Below, one piece after another: positions 8,372-17,267 of a DNA stretch of 64,000 nt (within the stretch, counting starts at the first letter, position 1; every line of letters starts with the position of its first letter). Made by a program: the position numbers and the translations under genes. The DNA is taken from assembly GCF_036325985.1 (NCBI RefSeq), contig NZ_JAUHLI010000008.1:1-64000 (forward strand). The letters run 5' to 3'. The notes under the pieces were generated by a model. It ran no database searches, was not told where the DNA came from, and saw only the letters and a list, made by a program, of their open reading frames with translations. The DNA is from Alkalimonas cellulosilytica (GTDB lineage Bacteria > Pseudomonadota > Gammaproteobacteria > Enterobacterales > Alteromonadaceae).

Positions 8372-9396
8372 TCTGGCATTATCTGATCCGACGATTATTC
8401 CTGCTCTCTTTTGTATTCTTTGCCCTGACCTGCTTTGCATTTAGTTTAGGGCACTTATTTCCCGGCGATCCACTGGTCAATTTCAGTGGCATCAGCCAGC
8501 CAGACGATGAGCTCATGCCCGTTTTGGTGCAACAGTACCGGCTCGATGATGGTTATTTACAGCAATACATTGCTTTTTTACAGCGGATTTTGCAAGGGGA
8601 TTGGGGCTTGTCACTGGCCAGTCAACAGCCGGTCTTGCACGAACTGAAACAAGTGTTCCCGGCCACCCTGGAGCTGGTAGCCTATGCTTTGTTGATCTCC
8701 TTTGTACTGGGTGTACCGCTTGGCCTTATGGCGGCAATTAAAGCCAACCACTGGTCTGGCAAAGCCATTTCCACCATCGCTTTGCTCGGCTACTCCCTGC
8801 CCATTTTTTGGTGGGCCTTACTGATGATTATGCTGTTCAGTATTGGTCTGGGCTGGTTTCCAACCTCCGGGCGCATCAGTGTGCTGTATGAAATCCCTGC
8901 GGTGACCGGTTTTATGCTGCCAGATATCCTGTTATCTGGTCAAACCTACTGGCAAGCAGCGCTGCAGGATGCCATCCGCCATCTGTGGTTACCCGCTTTT
9001 GTACTGGCGACCTACCCCACTACTGTGATGATCCGCTTTACCCGCGATGCCATGCTGAATGTCTGGCAACAAAGCTACATCAAAACAGCGCGTGCCAAAG
9101 GATTAAGCCGCAGCCAGGTGCTGTACCGTCACGGATTGCGCAATGCCATGCTGCCGGTTATGCGCCAACTGGGCCTGCAATTTAGTACCCTGGTGACGTT
9201 GGCGATGATTTCTGAGTTGATATTCTCCTGGCCAGGCATTGGTCTTTGGCTTCTCGACAGCATCAGTCAGCGCAACTACCCTGCTATCCAGGGAGGCTTG
9301 CTGGTGATCTCCAGCCTGGTGATTCTGGTGAATATCCTGATGGATGTGCTGCATACTCTGTTCAATCCACTGGCAAGGAAGCAAGCCAATGGCTAA
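8368..9396 (+). CDS. sapB: Peptide ABC transporter permease (SapB-type)
   Basis: A 342-residue inner-membrane permease of the DppB/OppB family, with about six transmembrane helices. It has the EAA-type cytoplasmic loop (YIKTARAKGLSRSQVLYRHG) that contacts the ATPases. The start overlaps the sapA stop as ATGA. It pairs with sapC to form the channel. Confidence 0.93.
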   Translation: MIWHYLIRRLFLLSFVFFALTCFAFSLGHLFPGDPLVNFSGISQPDDELMPVLVQQYRLDDGYLQQYIAFLQRILQGDWGLSLASQQPVLHELKQVFPATLELVAYALLISFVLGVPLGLMAAIKANHWSGKAISTIALLGYSLPIFWWALLMIMLFSIGLGWFPTSGRISVLYEIPAVTGFMLPDILLSGQTYWQAALQDAIRHLWLPAFVLATYPTTVMIRFTRDAMLNVWQQSYIKTARAKGLSRSQVLYRHGLRNAMLPVMRQLGLQFSTLVTLAMISELIFSWPGIGLWLLDSISQRNYPAIQGGLLVISSLVILVNILMDVLHTLFNPLARKQANG

Positions 9397-10282
9397 ATTT
9401 CAATGGCTGCATCAGAAAACTCAGCATGGCCCACTAAGTCAGCTTTGGGATAGCTTCCGTCAACAACACGCTGCCGTTGTCGGGCTGATGCTGTTTGGCT
9501 TCTTTACTTTGATTGCCCTGTTCGGCCCTTTGCTTACGCCTTATGATCCTTACCTGCAAAATCCGGATGCATTGTTGCTGCCGCCATCCTGGGATGATTT
9601 GGGTGATGTGCGCTACTTGTTGGGTACCGATGACTTGGGCCGGGATCAGTTATCCCGGTTGATTAAAGGGGCCAGCTACACCTTTGGTATTGCCCTGGTC
9701 ACCGCCCTGGGTGCTCTGCTATTCGGCCTGTTGCTGGGCGTACTGGCCGGGATGAGCAAAGGCTTTCGGGCCAGCGCGTTTAACCATGTGCTGGATCTGG
9801 CTCTGACCATCCCATCTTTGTTACTGGCCATCATCATTGTTGCCATTTTGGGGCCTGGGCTTGTCAATACCATCTGGGCCATTATGCTGGCCTTGCTGCC
9901 ACAATTTGTGCATGGTATCCGCAATACCATTTTGCAACAACTGGAGCAGGAATATGTCATTGCCTACCGGTTGGATGGAGCCAACAACTGGCAGATTTTG
10001 CGTTATGTGATTCTCCCTAATACCTGGGAGCAACTGACGGTGCTGTTCAGTATGGCCTTATCCACCGCTATACTGGATATAGCAGCGCTCGGCTTTTTAG
10101 GCCTGGGGGCACAGGCGCCTGCTGCGGAATGGGGCCTGATGGTAGCGGATGCACTGGATCTGATTTATTTATCGCCCTGGAGTATTGCCTTGCCTGGCTT
10201 GCTGATTTTTATTGCAGTACTCAGTGTCAATCTTGTTTCTGATGGCTTAAGAACAGCAGTTCGCAAACGGCAGGAAAACTAA
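9389..10282 (+). CDS. sapC: Peptide ABC transporter permease (SapC-type)
   Basis: A 297-residue DppC-family permease. It begins with a cytoplasmic tail, a first membrane helix (AVVGLMLFGFFTLIALFGPL), and the family segment LLGTDDLGRDQLSRLIKGAS. The cytoplasmic coupling loop is YVIAYRLDGANNWQILRYV. The ATG at 9389 overlaps the sapB stop by eight bases; longer upstream starts lie inside sapB and lack a ribosome site. Confidence 0.93.
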   Translation: MAKFQWLHQKTQHGPLSQLWDSFRQQHAAVVGLMLFGFFTLIALFGPLLTPYDPYLQNPDALLLPPSWDDLGDVRYLLGTDDLGRDQLSRLIKGASYTFGIALVTALGALLFGLLLGVLAGMSKGFRASAFNHVLDLALTIPSLLLAIIIVAILGPGLVNTIWAIMLALLPQFVHGIRNTILQQLEQEYVIAYRLDGANNWQILRYVILPNTWEQLTVLFSMALSTAILDIAALGFLGLGAQAPAAEWGLMVADALDLIYLSPWSIALPGLLIFIAVLSVNLVSDGLRTAVRKRQEN

Positions 10283-11277
10283 TGTTGCTTTTGGATATCC
10301 GAAATCTGACACTGGAGCTGGAAACCAGTCAGGGCTTGATCCGGGCCGTGGACAGGGTCAGCTTAAGTTTGCGTGAAGGCGAAATCAGAGGGCTGGTCGG
10401 TGAGTCTGGCTCTGGCAAAAGCCTGATTGCAAAAGCCATCGTTGGTGTGCTGAATCAGCGCTGGCGCATCAAAGCCGATCGCTTCCATTGGTGTGGGGTC
10501 GATCTGCTGCAACTTCCCTTCGATCAGCAGCGCAAAATCATAGGCCGGGACATTGCCATGATTTATCAGGAACCAAGCAAATGCCTGGATCCAACCGCAC
10601 TGATTGCAGAGCAATTGCATGAGTCCATCCCTAACCAACTGTTGAAAGGTGGTTGGTGGAACCGGGCCAGGCAAAAGCGTAAGAAAGCCATTGCCTTGTT
10701 GCATAAGGTTGGGATCAAAGAGCATCAGTCGGTCTTGGAAAGCTATCCATATCAGCTCTCTGAAGGGGTATGCCAGAAGGTCATGATCGCCATGGCCATA
10801 GCGAAAAACCCCAAATTGCTGATTGCCGATGAACCCACCACAGCCCTCGAAGCCTCTACCCAGGCACAACTGTTTCGCTTGATTAGTAGCCTGAACCAGC
10901 TCAAGGGCATGTCGGTACTGCTTATTAGCAATGAACTGGATAGCATCGCCCGCTACACCCACCGTTTGTCCGTCCTGTACTGCGGGCAGTTGGTTGAGTC
11001 CGGCGAAACAGCCCGGCTATTGGCGCAACCTTTTCATCCATATACCGATGCACTGATTAAGAGTGTACCGGAATTTCAACCTGATTTGGCTCCCAAAAGC
11101 CAGCTCTACGCCCTGCCTGGCAGCATCCCTACTTTACAGCATCTGCCAGTCGGCTGCCGGCTTGGCCCTCGCTGTCCGAATGCCAGAAAAGAGTGCGTAC
11201 ATACCCCGGCATTAGAACGCAAGCAGCACCACTTTTACAGCTGTCACTTTCCGTTGCAGTACAAGGAGCCACAATGA
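10282..11277 (+). CDS. sapD: Peptide ABC transporter ATP-binding protein (SapD-type)
   Basis: A 331-residue ATPase. Walker A is GESGSGKS (40-47) and Walker B is LLIADEPTTAL. The signature motif is LSEGVCQKV rather than the usual LSGGQ form, a divergence also seen in SapD proteins. The C-terminal oligopeptide-transporter extension holds a cysteine cluster (GCRLGPRCPNARKEC), which in this family can bind an iron-sulfur cluster. It starts one base before the end of sapC (TAATG). Confidence 0.92.
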   Translation: MLLLDIRNLTLELETSQGLIRAVDRVSLSLREGEIRGLVGESGSGKSLIAKAIVGVLNQRWRIKADRFHWCGVDLLQLPFDQQRKIIGRDIAMIYQEPSKCLDPTALIAEQLHESIPNQLLKGGWWNRARQKRKKAIALLHKVGIKEHQSVLESYPYQLSEGVCQKVMIAMAIAKNPKLLIADEPTTALEASTQAQLFRLISSLNQLKGMSVLLISNELDSIARYTHRLSVLYCGQLVESGETARLLAQPFHPYTDALIKSVPEFQPDLAPKSQLYALPGSIPTLQHLPVGCRLGPRCPNARKECVHTPALERKQHHFYSCHFPLQYKEPQ

Positions 11278-12035
11278 GTCAGTTACTGGAGGTGGTTAGC
11301 TTAAGCAAACACTATCGGAAACAACTTGGACTGTTCCGCCAAACGACAATTCAGGCGCTGGATAACGTCAGTTTCAGCTTAGGAGCTGCACAAACGCTGG
11401 CTGTGGTTGGCGAAACCGGCTCTGGCAAAAGTACGCTGGCTAAAGTACTGGTTGGGATTGAACAACCGGATCAGGGGGAAATTCGTTTGGCCGGTAAGGC
11501 GGTGACCTTAAGCCATTACCGCAAATACAATCATGTGATCCGCTACATGTTCCAGGATTCGGAGCGGGCTCTGAACCCCAGCCAGAAAGTGGGTAGCATG
11601 CTGGATCATGTGCTACGTTTCAGTACCGTGCTGGATGAACCTCAGCGGCAACAAAAAGTCCTGCAAAGTCTGCAGCAAGTGGGTTTGATGGATGAGCATA
11701 TTGATTTTTACCCGCACATGTTATCCGCCGGACAACAGCAACGGCTCGCCCTGGCCAGAGCTTTAATCCTCGATCCCAAAATCCTGATCCTGGATGAAGC
11801 CCTGACGGTGTTGGATCCAACCCTGCGGGCACAAATCGTCAATCTGTTGCTGGAATTGCAGCAACAAAAAGGGCTGTCCTATTTATTGATCAGCAAAAAT
11901 CTGAGGCTGGTGCGCCATATCAGTGATCACTGCCTGGTGATGCAACATGGTCAGGTCGTCGAAGCAGGTGAAACCGAGCAACTGTTAAACCAACCTCAGC
12001 ATCCACATACCCGCAAACTTATGGGCCTGAGCTAA
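11274..12035 (+). CDS. sapF: Peptide ABC transporter ATP-binding protein (SapF-type)
   Basis: A 253-residue second ATPase. Walker A is GETGSGKST (46-54), the signature LSAGQQQRLALARAL and Walker B ILILDEAL. It lacks the cysteine-rich tail of SapD, as expected for SapF. The ATG at 11274 overlaps the sapD stop (ATGA); the longer frame from 11193 is inside sapD and is ignored. Last gene of the operon, facing ppiD. Confidence 0.93.
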   Translation: MSQLLEVVSLSKHYRKQLGLFRQTTIQALDNVSFSLGAAQTLAVVGETGSGKSTLAKVLVGIEQPDQGEIRLAGKAVTLSHYRKYNHVIRYMFQDSERALNPSQKVGSMLDHVLRFSTVLDEPQRQQKVLQSLQQVGLMDEHIDFYPHMLSAGQQQRLALARALILDPKILILDEALTVLDPTLRAQIVNLLLELQQQKGLSYLLISKNLRLVRHISDHCLVMQHGQVVEAGETEQLLNQPQHPHTRKLMGLS

Positions 12036-12063
12036 ACAGCTGATCCATGTTCTGATTCTGTAT

Positions 12064-12090
12064 AAAAAAACCCCGCAAATTTGCGGGGTT
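12064..12090 (-). terminator. Terminator of ppiD, between converging sapF and ppiD
   Basis: AACCCCGCAAA pairs with TTTGCGGGGTT. On the minus strand the hairpin runs into seven Ts, so it mainly stops ppiD. It may also stop sapF from the other side. Confidence 0.88.
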
Positions 12091-12109
12091 CAGCTTGTGG
12101 GTTACATGC

Positions 12110-14026
12110 TTAGAAACGTTCTTCCGGCATATCCAACCGTGGTCGCTTGATCTTAGCTTCCGACTTTAAGGCTGCCAGCATGGCTTCATAAGCTTGCTGG
12201 GCGTGTTGATTGGCAAAACGCTCCAAATCTTCAGCATCTGGCACCTCAGTAACTTCACTATCACGTACCGCTGTGACTGCAACTAATGCCATATCACCAT
12301 TCATCAGCTCAGCCAGATCAGCACTTACCGGACGTGCTTCATTCGGACGCGGTAAGGCAAAGGCCTTGGCGCGAATTTCTGTGTCCAGGCTACCACCGAA
12401 GCGTGCCGTGTTGCTGGCCAGTTGAGGCTCTATACCAACAGCCGCTGCCGCCGCTGCAAAATCACCATCTTGCTGGAACTGGGCCAAAACCTGAGCCGCT
12501 TGCTGACGGGCCAGCTCAGAGCTTTGCTGACGACGTAACGAAGCCACTACTTGCTCCCGCACCTCATCCAGCGATTGAGTTCTGGCAGGCTGGTGCTCAG
12601 TCACCCGCGCTACCACCAAATGCTGTGCACCCACTTCGATTGGTTCACTGTTTAAGCCCTCACCGATAAAGCGTAAGTTAAACAAGCGCTGCAAAACCTG
12701 AGGATGATTTAAAGGCGCTGCCGCTTGCTGACGAGAGAACAATGCCTGGCGACGCAGTGGCAACTGAGTGACATCAGCAGCTTCTTGTAAGTTATCCGGC
12801 ACATCAAAACTGACATCGGCCAGCAGTTGCTGTATTTCAAAGAAACGATCATAGGCACGTTCCTGTTGCAGCGCCTGGATGATCTCTGCCTGAACTTCAG
12901 CAAAGTCACGTACCTCTGATGGCTCAAAGCGGTGCAATTGCAGAATATGATAACCAAAGCTGGTTTGGACCACCGCACTTAGCTCGCCCGCTTCCGTCAG
13001 TGCAAAAGCCGCGTCCTCAAAGGAGGGCTCCATATCACCGCGGTTAAGCCATGGCAGTACGCCGCCTTCAGCAGCAGAAAAGGTATCATCCGATACACGG
13101 GCCGCTACTTCAGCAAAATCGGCACCGGCTTGCAACTCTGCTAATACCTGCTCGGCTTTGGCTTTAATGTCGGCATTGCTACCCATGCTTTCAAACAGAA
13201 TATGCGCTACCTGACGACGCTCATCAGTGCTATACAGTGGCAAATTTGCGTTGTAAAAAGCACGTGCTTCTGCTTCAGTCACGCTGATATCTTTAGCTAT
13301 TTGCTCGATAGAAAGCTCGATGTATTCCACCGCAACTTTTTCTTCGGTCTCATAACGGGCTAGATTGTCGTAATAGTATTGCTCCAGCATCGCATCGGTT
13401 AGCTCAACCTGATCAACAAAGTGCTCTGCCTGGAACTTAATGTATTGGATATCACGACTTTGCTGTTGCAGAGCCATTAAACGCTGCAACTCAGCAGGCG
13501 TGGCAAACTCGGATAAAATCAGTCCACGCACCAATTGCTGACGCACCATTTGATCGCGCAGCATATCGCGAAACTCGCCGGTTTGCAGACCGGCCTGACG
13601 CAGCAACGCCAGATAACGATCATTGTTAAAAACGCCACCAACCTGAAACTCAGGCATGGAGCGGATTAAATCGCGTACCGCATCATCGCTAACCCGTAAA
13701 CCAAGCTGCCTGGCATATTGTTTTTGCAACGTCTCATCAATCAAGCGCTCCAGCACATCGGCACGAAAGCCAGCCATGTAGGCAGGATCCGATGCCAACA
13801 TCTCAAACATATCACCAAACTGCTGCTCCATACGGGCGCGTTCATTTTGATAAGCTTGTTCCAGGGCAGCACGGGTTACCCCTTCGCCATTGACTTCAGC
13901 TGCTGGCGTTTCCTTGGTCGAACCAAGGTAACCACCTACCCCGGCCAGGGCAAACGTCAGGATCACCAAACCAAGAATGATCTTGGCGGTTAGCCCTTGT
14001 GAACCTTCTCTGATTTTCTCTAACAT
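12110..14026 (-). CDS. ppiD: Periplasmic folding chaperone PpiD (SurA-type peptidyl-prolyl isomerase domain)
   Basis: A 638-residue protein anchored in the inner membrane by one N-terminal helix (about 15-33: KIILGLVILTFALAGVGGYL). The rest lies in the periplasm near the Sec channel and helps exported proteins fold. A SurA_N-like helical region fills about 35-230. A parvulin/rotamase domain begins near RRQVAHILFE and includes GGVLPWLNRGDM and TSFGYHILQLHRFE. The C-terminal part is alanine/glutamine-rich. It lies after hupB, as in E. coli, with a terminator between. Confidence 0.95.
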   Translation of the reverse strand: MLEKIREGSQGLTAKIILGLVILTFALAGVGGYLGSTKETPAAEVNGEGVTRAALEQAYQNERARMEQQFGDMFEMLASDPAYMAGFRADVLERLIDETLQKQYARQLGLRVSDDAVRDLIRSMPEFQVGGVFNNDRYLALLRQAGLQTGEFRDMLRDQMVRQQLVRGLILSEFATPAELQRLMALQQQSRDIQYIKFQAEHFVDQVELTDAMLEQYYYDNLARYETEEKVAVEYIELSIEQIAKDISVTEAEARAFYNANLPLYSTDERRQVAHILFESMGSNADIKAKAEQVLAELQAGADFAEVAARVSDDTFSAAEGGVLPWLNRGDMEPSFEDAAFALTEAGELSAVVQTSFGYHILQLHRFEPSEVRDFAEVQAEIIQALQQERAYDRFFEIQQLLADVSFDVPDNLQEAADVTQLPLRRQALFSRQQAAAPLNHPQVLQRLFNLRFIGEGLNSEPIEVGAQHLVVARVTEHQPARTQSLDEVREQVVASLRRQQSSELARQQAAQVLAQFQQDGDFAAAAAAVGIEPQLASNTARFGGSLDTEIRAKAFALPRPNEARPVSADLAELMNGDMALVAVTAVRDSEVTEVPDAEDLERFANQHAQQAYEAMLAALKSEAKIKRPRLDMPEERF

Positions 14027-14080
14027 CGTGCCTTAATCTCTGTTTGCAACGCATCAAACTTCATCGTGAAGCTACGTCAT

Positions 14081-14107
14081 AAAAAAAGCGCATCTTAACA
14101 GATGCGC
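14081..14107 (-). terminator. Terminator between hupB and ppiD
   Basis: GCGCATC and GATGCGC pair around a six-base loop. On the minus strand seven Ts follow directly. It should end the hupB transcript. Confidence 0.88.
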
Positions 14108-14207
14108 CTTTCTGATTGAAGCCTTGGCGAAGCAGTTACCGACAGAACCTGGATTCTTTGCGACCACGCCAGTGGCGATGGTTAGGTACAGTCTGCTGCC
14201 TGGCTAA

Positions 14208-14229
14208 GTTACCCGGCGCGCCGGGTAAC
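14208..14229. repeat. 22-base perfect palindrome behind hupB
   Basis: GTTACCCGGCG is followed directly by its exact complement CGCCGGGTAAC, eight bases past the hupB stop. There is no T run, so as a terminator it would be poor. It could be a 3'-end stabilising hairpin or a protein site. Confidence 0.6.
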
Positions 14230-14237
14230 GCTCATTC

Positions 14238-14510
14238 TTAGTTGACAGCGTCTTTTAACGCTTTGCCAGGCTTGAATGAAGGAATTTTTGCTGAAGCGAT
14301 CTGGATAGTGGCACCTGTTTGTGGGTTACGGCCAGTACGGGCAGCACGCTCACGAACAGTGTAAGTACCAAAACCAACCAGAGCAACAGAATCGCCTTCT
14401 TTCAGTGCATCAGTCACGGCACCGATAAATGCATCCAGCGCACGGCCAGCATCCGCTTTGGACAGTTCAGCACCAGCAGCAATTTTGTCGATAAGTTGAG
14501 ACTTGTTCAC
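14238..14510 (-). CDS. hupB: DNA-binding protein HU-beta
   Basis: A 90-residue histone-like protein that bends and compacts DNA as a dimer. The sequence (VNKSQLIDKIAAGAELSKAD) and the DNA-arm region (RERAARTGRNPQTGATIQIA) are clear HU. The start is the GTG at 14510, preceded by AAGGGG with eight bases of spacing; a 12-residue extension is leader. It follows lon, as in the conserved clpX-lon-hupB-ppiD order, and has its own promoter. Confidence 0.96.
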   Translation of the reverse strand: MNKSQLIDKIAAGAELSKADAGRALDAFIGAVTDALKEGDSVALVGFGTYTVRERAARTGRNPQTGATIQIASAKIPSFKPGKALKDAVN

Positions 14511-14579
14511 AATATCATCCCCTTCAATTGTTATTGTTTTCAACAACTACACGTATTGATGTTGTAATTACGCGCTCTT

Positions 14580-14608
14580 GTTATAACAAGCATTCAGAGC
14601 GCTTGCAA
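14580..14608 (-). promoter_or_regulatory. Sigma-70 promoter of hupB
   Basis: On the minus strand TTGCAA is followed by 17 bases and TATAAC. It lies about 70 bases upstream of the hupB GTG. Confidence 0.7.
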
Positions 14609-14649
14609 GCAGAAGAGAGCTTCATACAACTTTTTTTCCACTTTGAGCC

Positions 14650-14672
14650 CAGCCCTTATCTGATAAGGGCTG
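14650..14672. repeat. Inverted repeat between lon and hupB
   Basis: CAGCCCTTATC and GATAAGGGCTG flank one base, 45 bases past the lon stop. No T run follows. It could be a weak lon terminator or a symmetric operator upstream of the hupB promoter. Confidence 0.55.
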
Positions 14673-14717
14673 GAGAACTTTCCCTAAGTTAGCACAGCCA
14701 TAGAGAATGAAAAGCCT

Positions 14718-17114
14718 TTAATGGGCATTTTTTTCTATTTTTGCACTTTTTGCTGCTTTTTTTGGCAAGATCTCAGGCTGGAAGCGGCTTAGCGGCTCCT
14801 GCAGTGCCAGTTCCAGCACCTCATCTATCCATTTTACCGCTTTAATTTCCAGATCTGCTTTGACGTTTTCTGGGATTTCTTTCAGATCACGCAGGTTATC
14901 ATGCGGGATCAACACCCGTTTAATCCCACCACGATGGGCCGCCAGTAGTTTTTCTTTTAAACCTCCAATTGGCAGTACTTCACCACGCAGGGTAATTTCA
15001 CCCGTCATAGCAACATCTGCCCGCACCGGATTACCGGTTAAACTGGAGACCAGGGCGGTAACCATACCGATACCAGCGCTTGGGCCATCTTTTGGCGTCG
15101 CACCTTCCGGTACATGCACATGAATATCCCGGGTTTCGTAAAAGTCATCGTTGATACGCAATACCTCTGCCCGGCTACGCACTACGGTCATCGCCGCCTG
15201 AATCGACTCCTTCATCACATCCCCCAGTGAGCCGGTAAAGGTCAGCTTGCCCTTACCTACCACTGCCGCTGCTTCTATCGTCAGCAAATCACCACCAACT
15301 TCGGTCCAGGCCAATCCGGTGACCTGACCAATGCGGTTGTTGTCTTCCGCTTTACCGTAGTCATAACGCTGCACCCCCAGATAGCTTTCCAGGTTCGCTT
15401 GCTCAATCACCACAGTTTTGGTGTTCTTGCTCAACAGGATTTCTTTCACTGCTTTACGACACAGTTTGGAGATTTCGCGCTCGAGGCTACGCACGCCGGC
15501 TTCCCGGGTGTAATAGCGAATAATCCCGACAATGGCATCATCTTTAATGTCGATTTCATGCGGTTTTAAGCCATTACGTCCCACTTGCTTACTGATCAAG
15601 TGCTGCTTGGCAATATTCAGCTTTTCGTCTTCGGTGTAACCGGATAAACGAATCACTTCCATCCGATCCAGCAAGGGTGCCGGAATATTCAGGCTGTTGG
15701 ACGTGGCCACAAACATCACATCGGATAAGTCGTAATCGACTTCCAGGTAATGATCGCTGAAGCTGGTATTTTGCTCCGGATCCAACACCTCCAGCAATGC
15801 AGCTGCCGGGTCGCCACGAAAATCTGAGGCCATCTTGTCAATTTCATCCAGCAGGAACAGTGGATTGCGTACACCTACTTTGGCCATTTTCTGAATAATC
15901 TTACCCGGCATCGAGCCAATGTAGGTACGGCGGTGGCCACGAATTTCAGCCTCATCTCGCACCCCACCCAGCGCCATCCGCACATACTTACGGCCGGTGG
16001 CTTTGGCAATCGACTGCCCTAACGAGGTTTTACCCACCCCTGGCGGGCCAACCAGGCACAAGATCGGGCCTTTTAATTTATTGACCCGTTGTTGCACCGC
16101 CAAATACTCAATGATGCGCTCTTTAACTTTCTCCAGACCGTAATGGTCCGAATCAAGAATTTTTTCAGCCCCTGCCAGATCTTTTTTCACTTTACTGCGA
16201 GTTTTCCAGGGTACATTACTCAGCCAGTCGATGTAACTACGCACCACCGTGGCTTCCGCCGACATCGGTGACATCATCTTTAACTTTTGTAGTTCGGCTT
16301 TGGCTTTATCAGCCGCTTCGGCTGGCATTTTCGCCTGCTCAATCTTGTTGCTCAGCGTTTCGAACTCATCGGGCGCGTCTTCCAGCTCACCCAATTCTTT
16401 TTGAATGGCTTTCATTTGCTCATTCAGATAGTACTCACGCTGGCTTTTCTCCATCTGTTTCTTAACCCGGCTGCGAATACGACGCTCGACCTGCAAGATG
16501 TCGATTTCGCTTTCCATCATCGCCATTAAGAATTCAAGCCGCTCAGTCACATCGCTGATTTCAAGCACCTTTTGCTTGTCTTCGACTTTGAGCGGCATAT
16601 GGGCCGCCATGGTATCGGCCAGGCGGGCAGCATCTTCGATGCCGCTCAGTGCCGTCAGAACTTCCGGTGGGATCTTCTTATTTAATTTGATGTAGCCTTC
16701 AAACTGGTTGATGGCAGAGCGCAGGAACACTTCCTGCTCACGGCTGTCCACTTCCAGCGACGCTATCATTTCGATGTCTGCAGCAAAGCTATGCTCCGTC
16801 TCGGTAAATTCGAGCAAACGGGCGCGCTGGCTACCCTCGACCAGCACTTTCACCGTGCCATCCGGTAATTTCAGCAGCTGCAAAATAGTTGCGACTGTAC
16901 CGATTTCGTACAAATCTTCAGCTTTGGGATCATCCTGGCTGGCATCTTTTTGTGCCACCAAAAAGATTTGTTTGTCATTGTCCATGGCGGCATCAAGGCA
17001 TTTGATGGATTTCGCCCGACCGACAAACAAGGGGATCACCATATGCGGGTACACCACCACATCGCGCAGAGCCAACACCGGCATATGACGACGTTCAATC
17101 TGTTGTTCAGTCAT
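14718..17114 (-). CDS. lon: ATP-dependent protease Lon
   Basis: A 798-residue cytoplasmic protease that degrades misfolded and regulatory proteins. The N-terminal substrate-binding LON domain starts PVLALRDVVVYPHMVIPLFV. A coiled central region follows, then an AAA+ module with GPPGVGKTSL as Walker A and FLLDEIDKM as Walker B. The C-terminal peptidase has the catalytic serine in KDGPSAGIGMVT (near residue 680). It is slightly longer than E. coli Lon (784), with a lysine-rich tail (KKAAKSAKIEKNAH). It lies between clpX and hupB. Confidence 0.97.
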   Translation of the reverse strand: MTEQQIERRHMPVLALRDVVVYPHMVIPLFVGRAKSIKCLDAAMDNDKQIFLVAQKDASQDDPKAEDLYEIGTVATILQLLKLPDGTVKVLVEGSQRARLLEFTETEHSFAADIEMIASLEVDSREQEVFLRSAINQFEGYIKLNKKIPPEVLTALSGIEDAARLADTMAAHMPLKVEDKQKVLEISDVTERLEFLMAMMESEIDILQVERRIRSRVKKQMEKSQREYYLNEQMKAIQKELGELEDAPDEFETLSNKIEQAKMPAEAADKAKAELQKLKMMSPMSAEATVVRSYIDWLSNVPWKTRSKVKKDLAGAEKILDSDHYGLEKVKERIIEYLAVQQRVNKLKGPILCLVGPPGVGKTSLGQSIAKATGRKYVRMALGGVRDEAEIRGHRRTYIGSMPGKIIQKMAKVGVRNPLFLLDEIDKMASDFRGDPAAALLEVLDPEQNTSFSDHYLEVDYDLSDVMFVATSNSLNIPAPLLDRMEVIRLSGYTEDEKLNIAKQHLISKQVGRNGLKPHEIDIKDDAIVGIIRYYTREAGVRSLEREISKLCRKAVKEILLSKNTKTVVIEQANLESYLGVQRYDYGKAEDNNRIGQVTGLAWTEVGGDLLTIEAAAVVGKGKLTFTGSLGDVMKESIQAAMTVVRSRAEVLRINDDFYETRDIHVHVPEGATPKDGPSAGIGMVTALVSSLTGNPVRADVAMTGEITLRGEVLPIGGLKEKLLAAHRGGIKRVLIPHDNLRDLKEIPENVKADLEIKAVKWIDEVLELALQEPLSRFQPEILPKKAAKSAKIEKNAH

Positions 17115-17231
17115 TTTTCACTCTCGAGTAAGTTGCATGCAGCTGCAAAAGGATATGTATCTATATGAGGCCGGTTTTCAGAACTTCAATTGCTTGCTGC
17201 CGATTTCCTGCATCTGCATGGTTCAAGCCAG

Positions 17232-17260
17232 AAAAACTCGGGCAGCAGCCAGCTGCCCGA
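17232..17260 (-). terminator. Terminator of clpX
   Basis: CGGGCAGC and GCTGCCCG pair around a five-base loop. On the minus strand GAGTTTTTC follows. It separates clpX from lon. Confidence 0.85.
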
Positions 17261-17267
17261 TGAAGGT

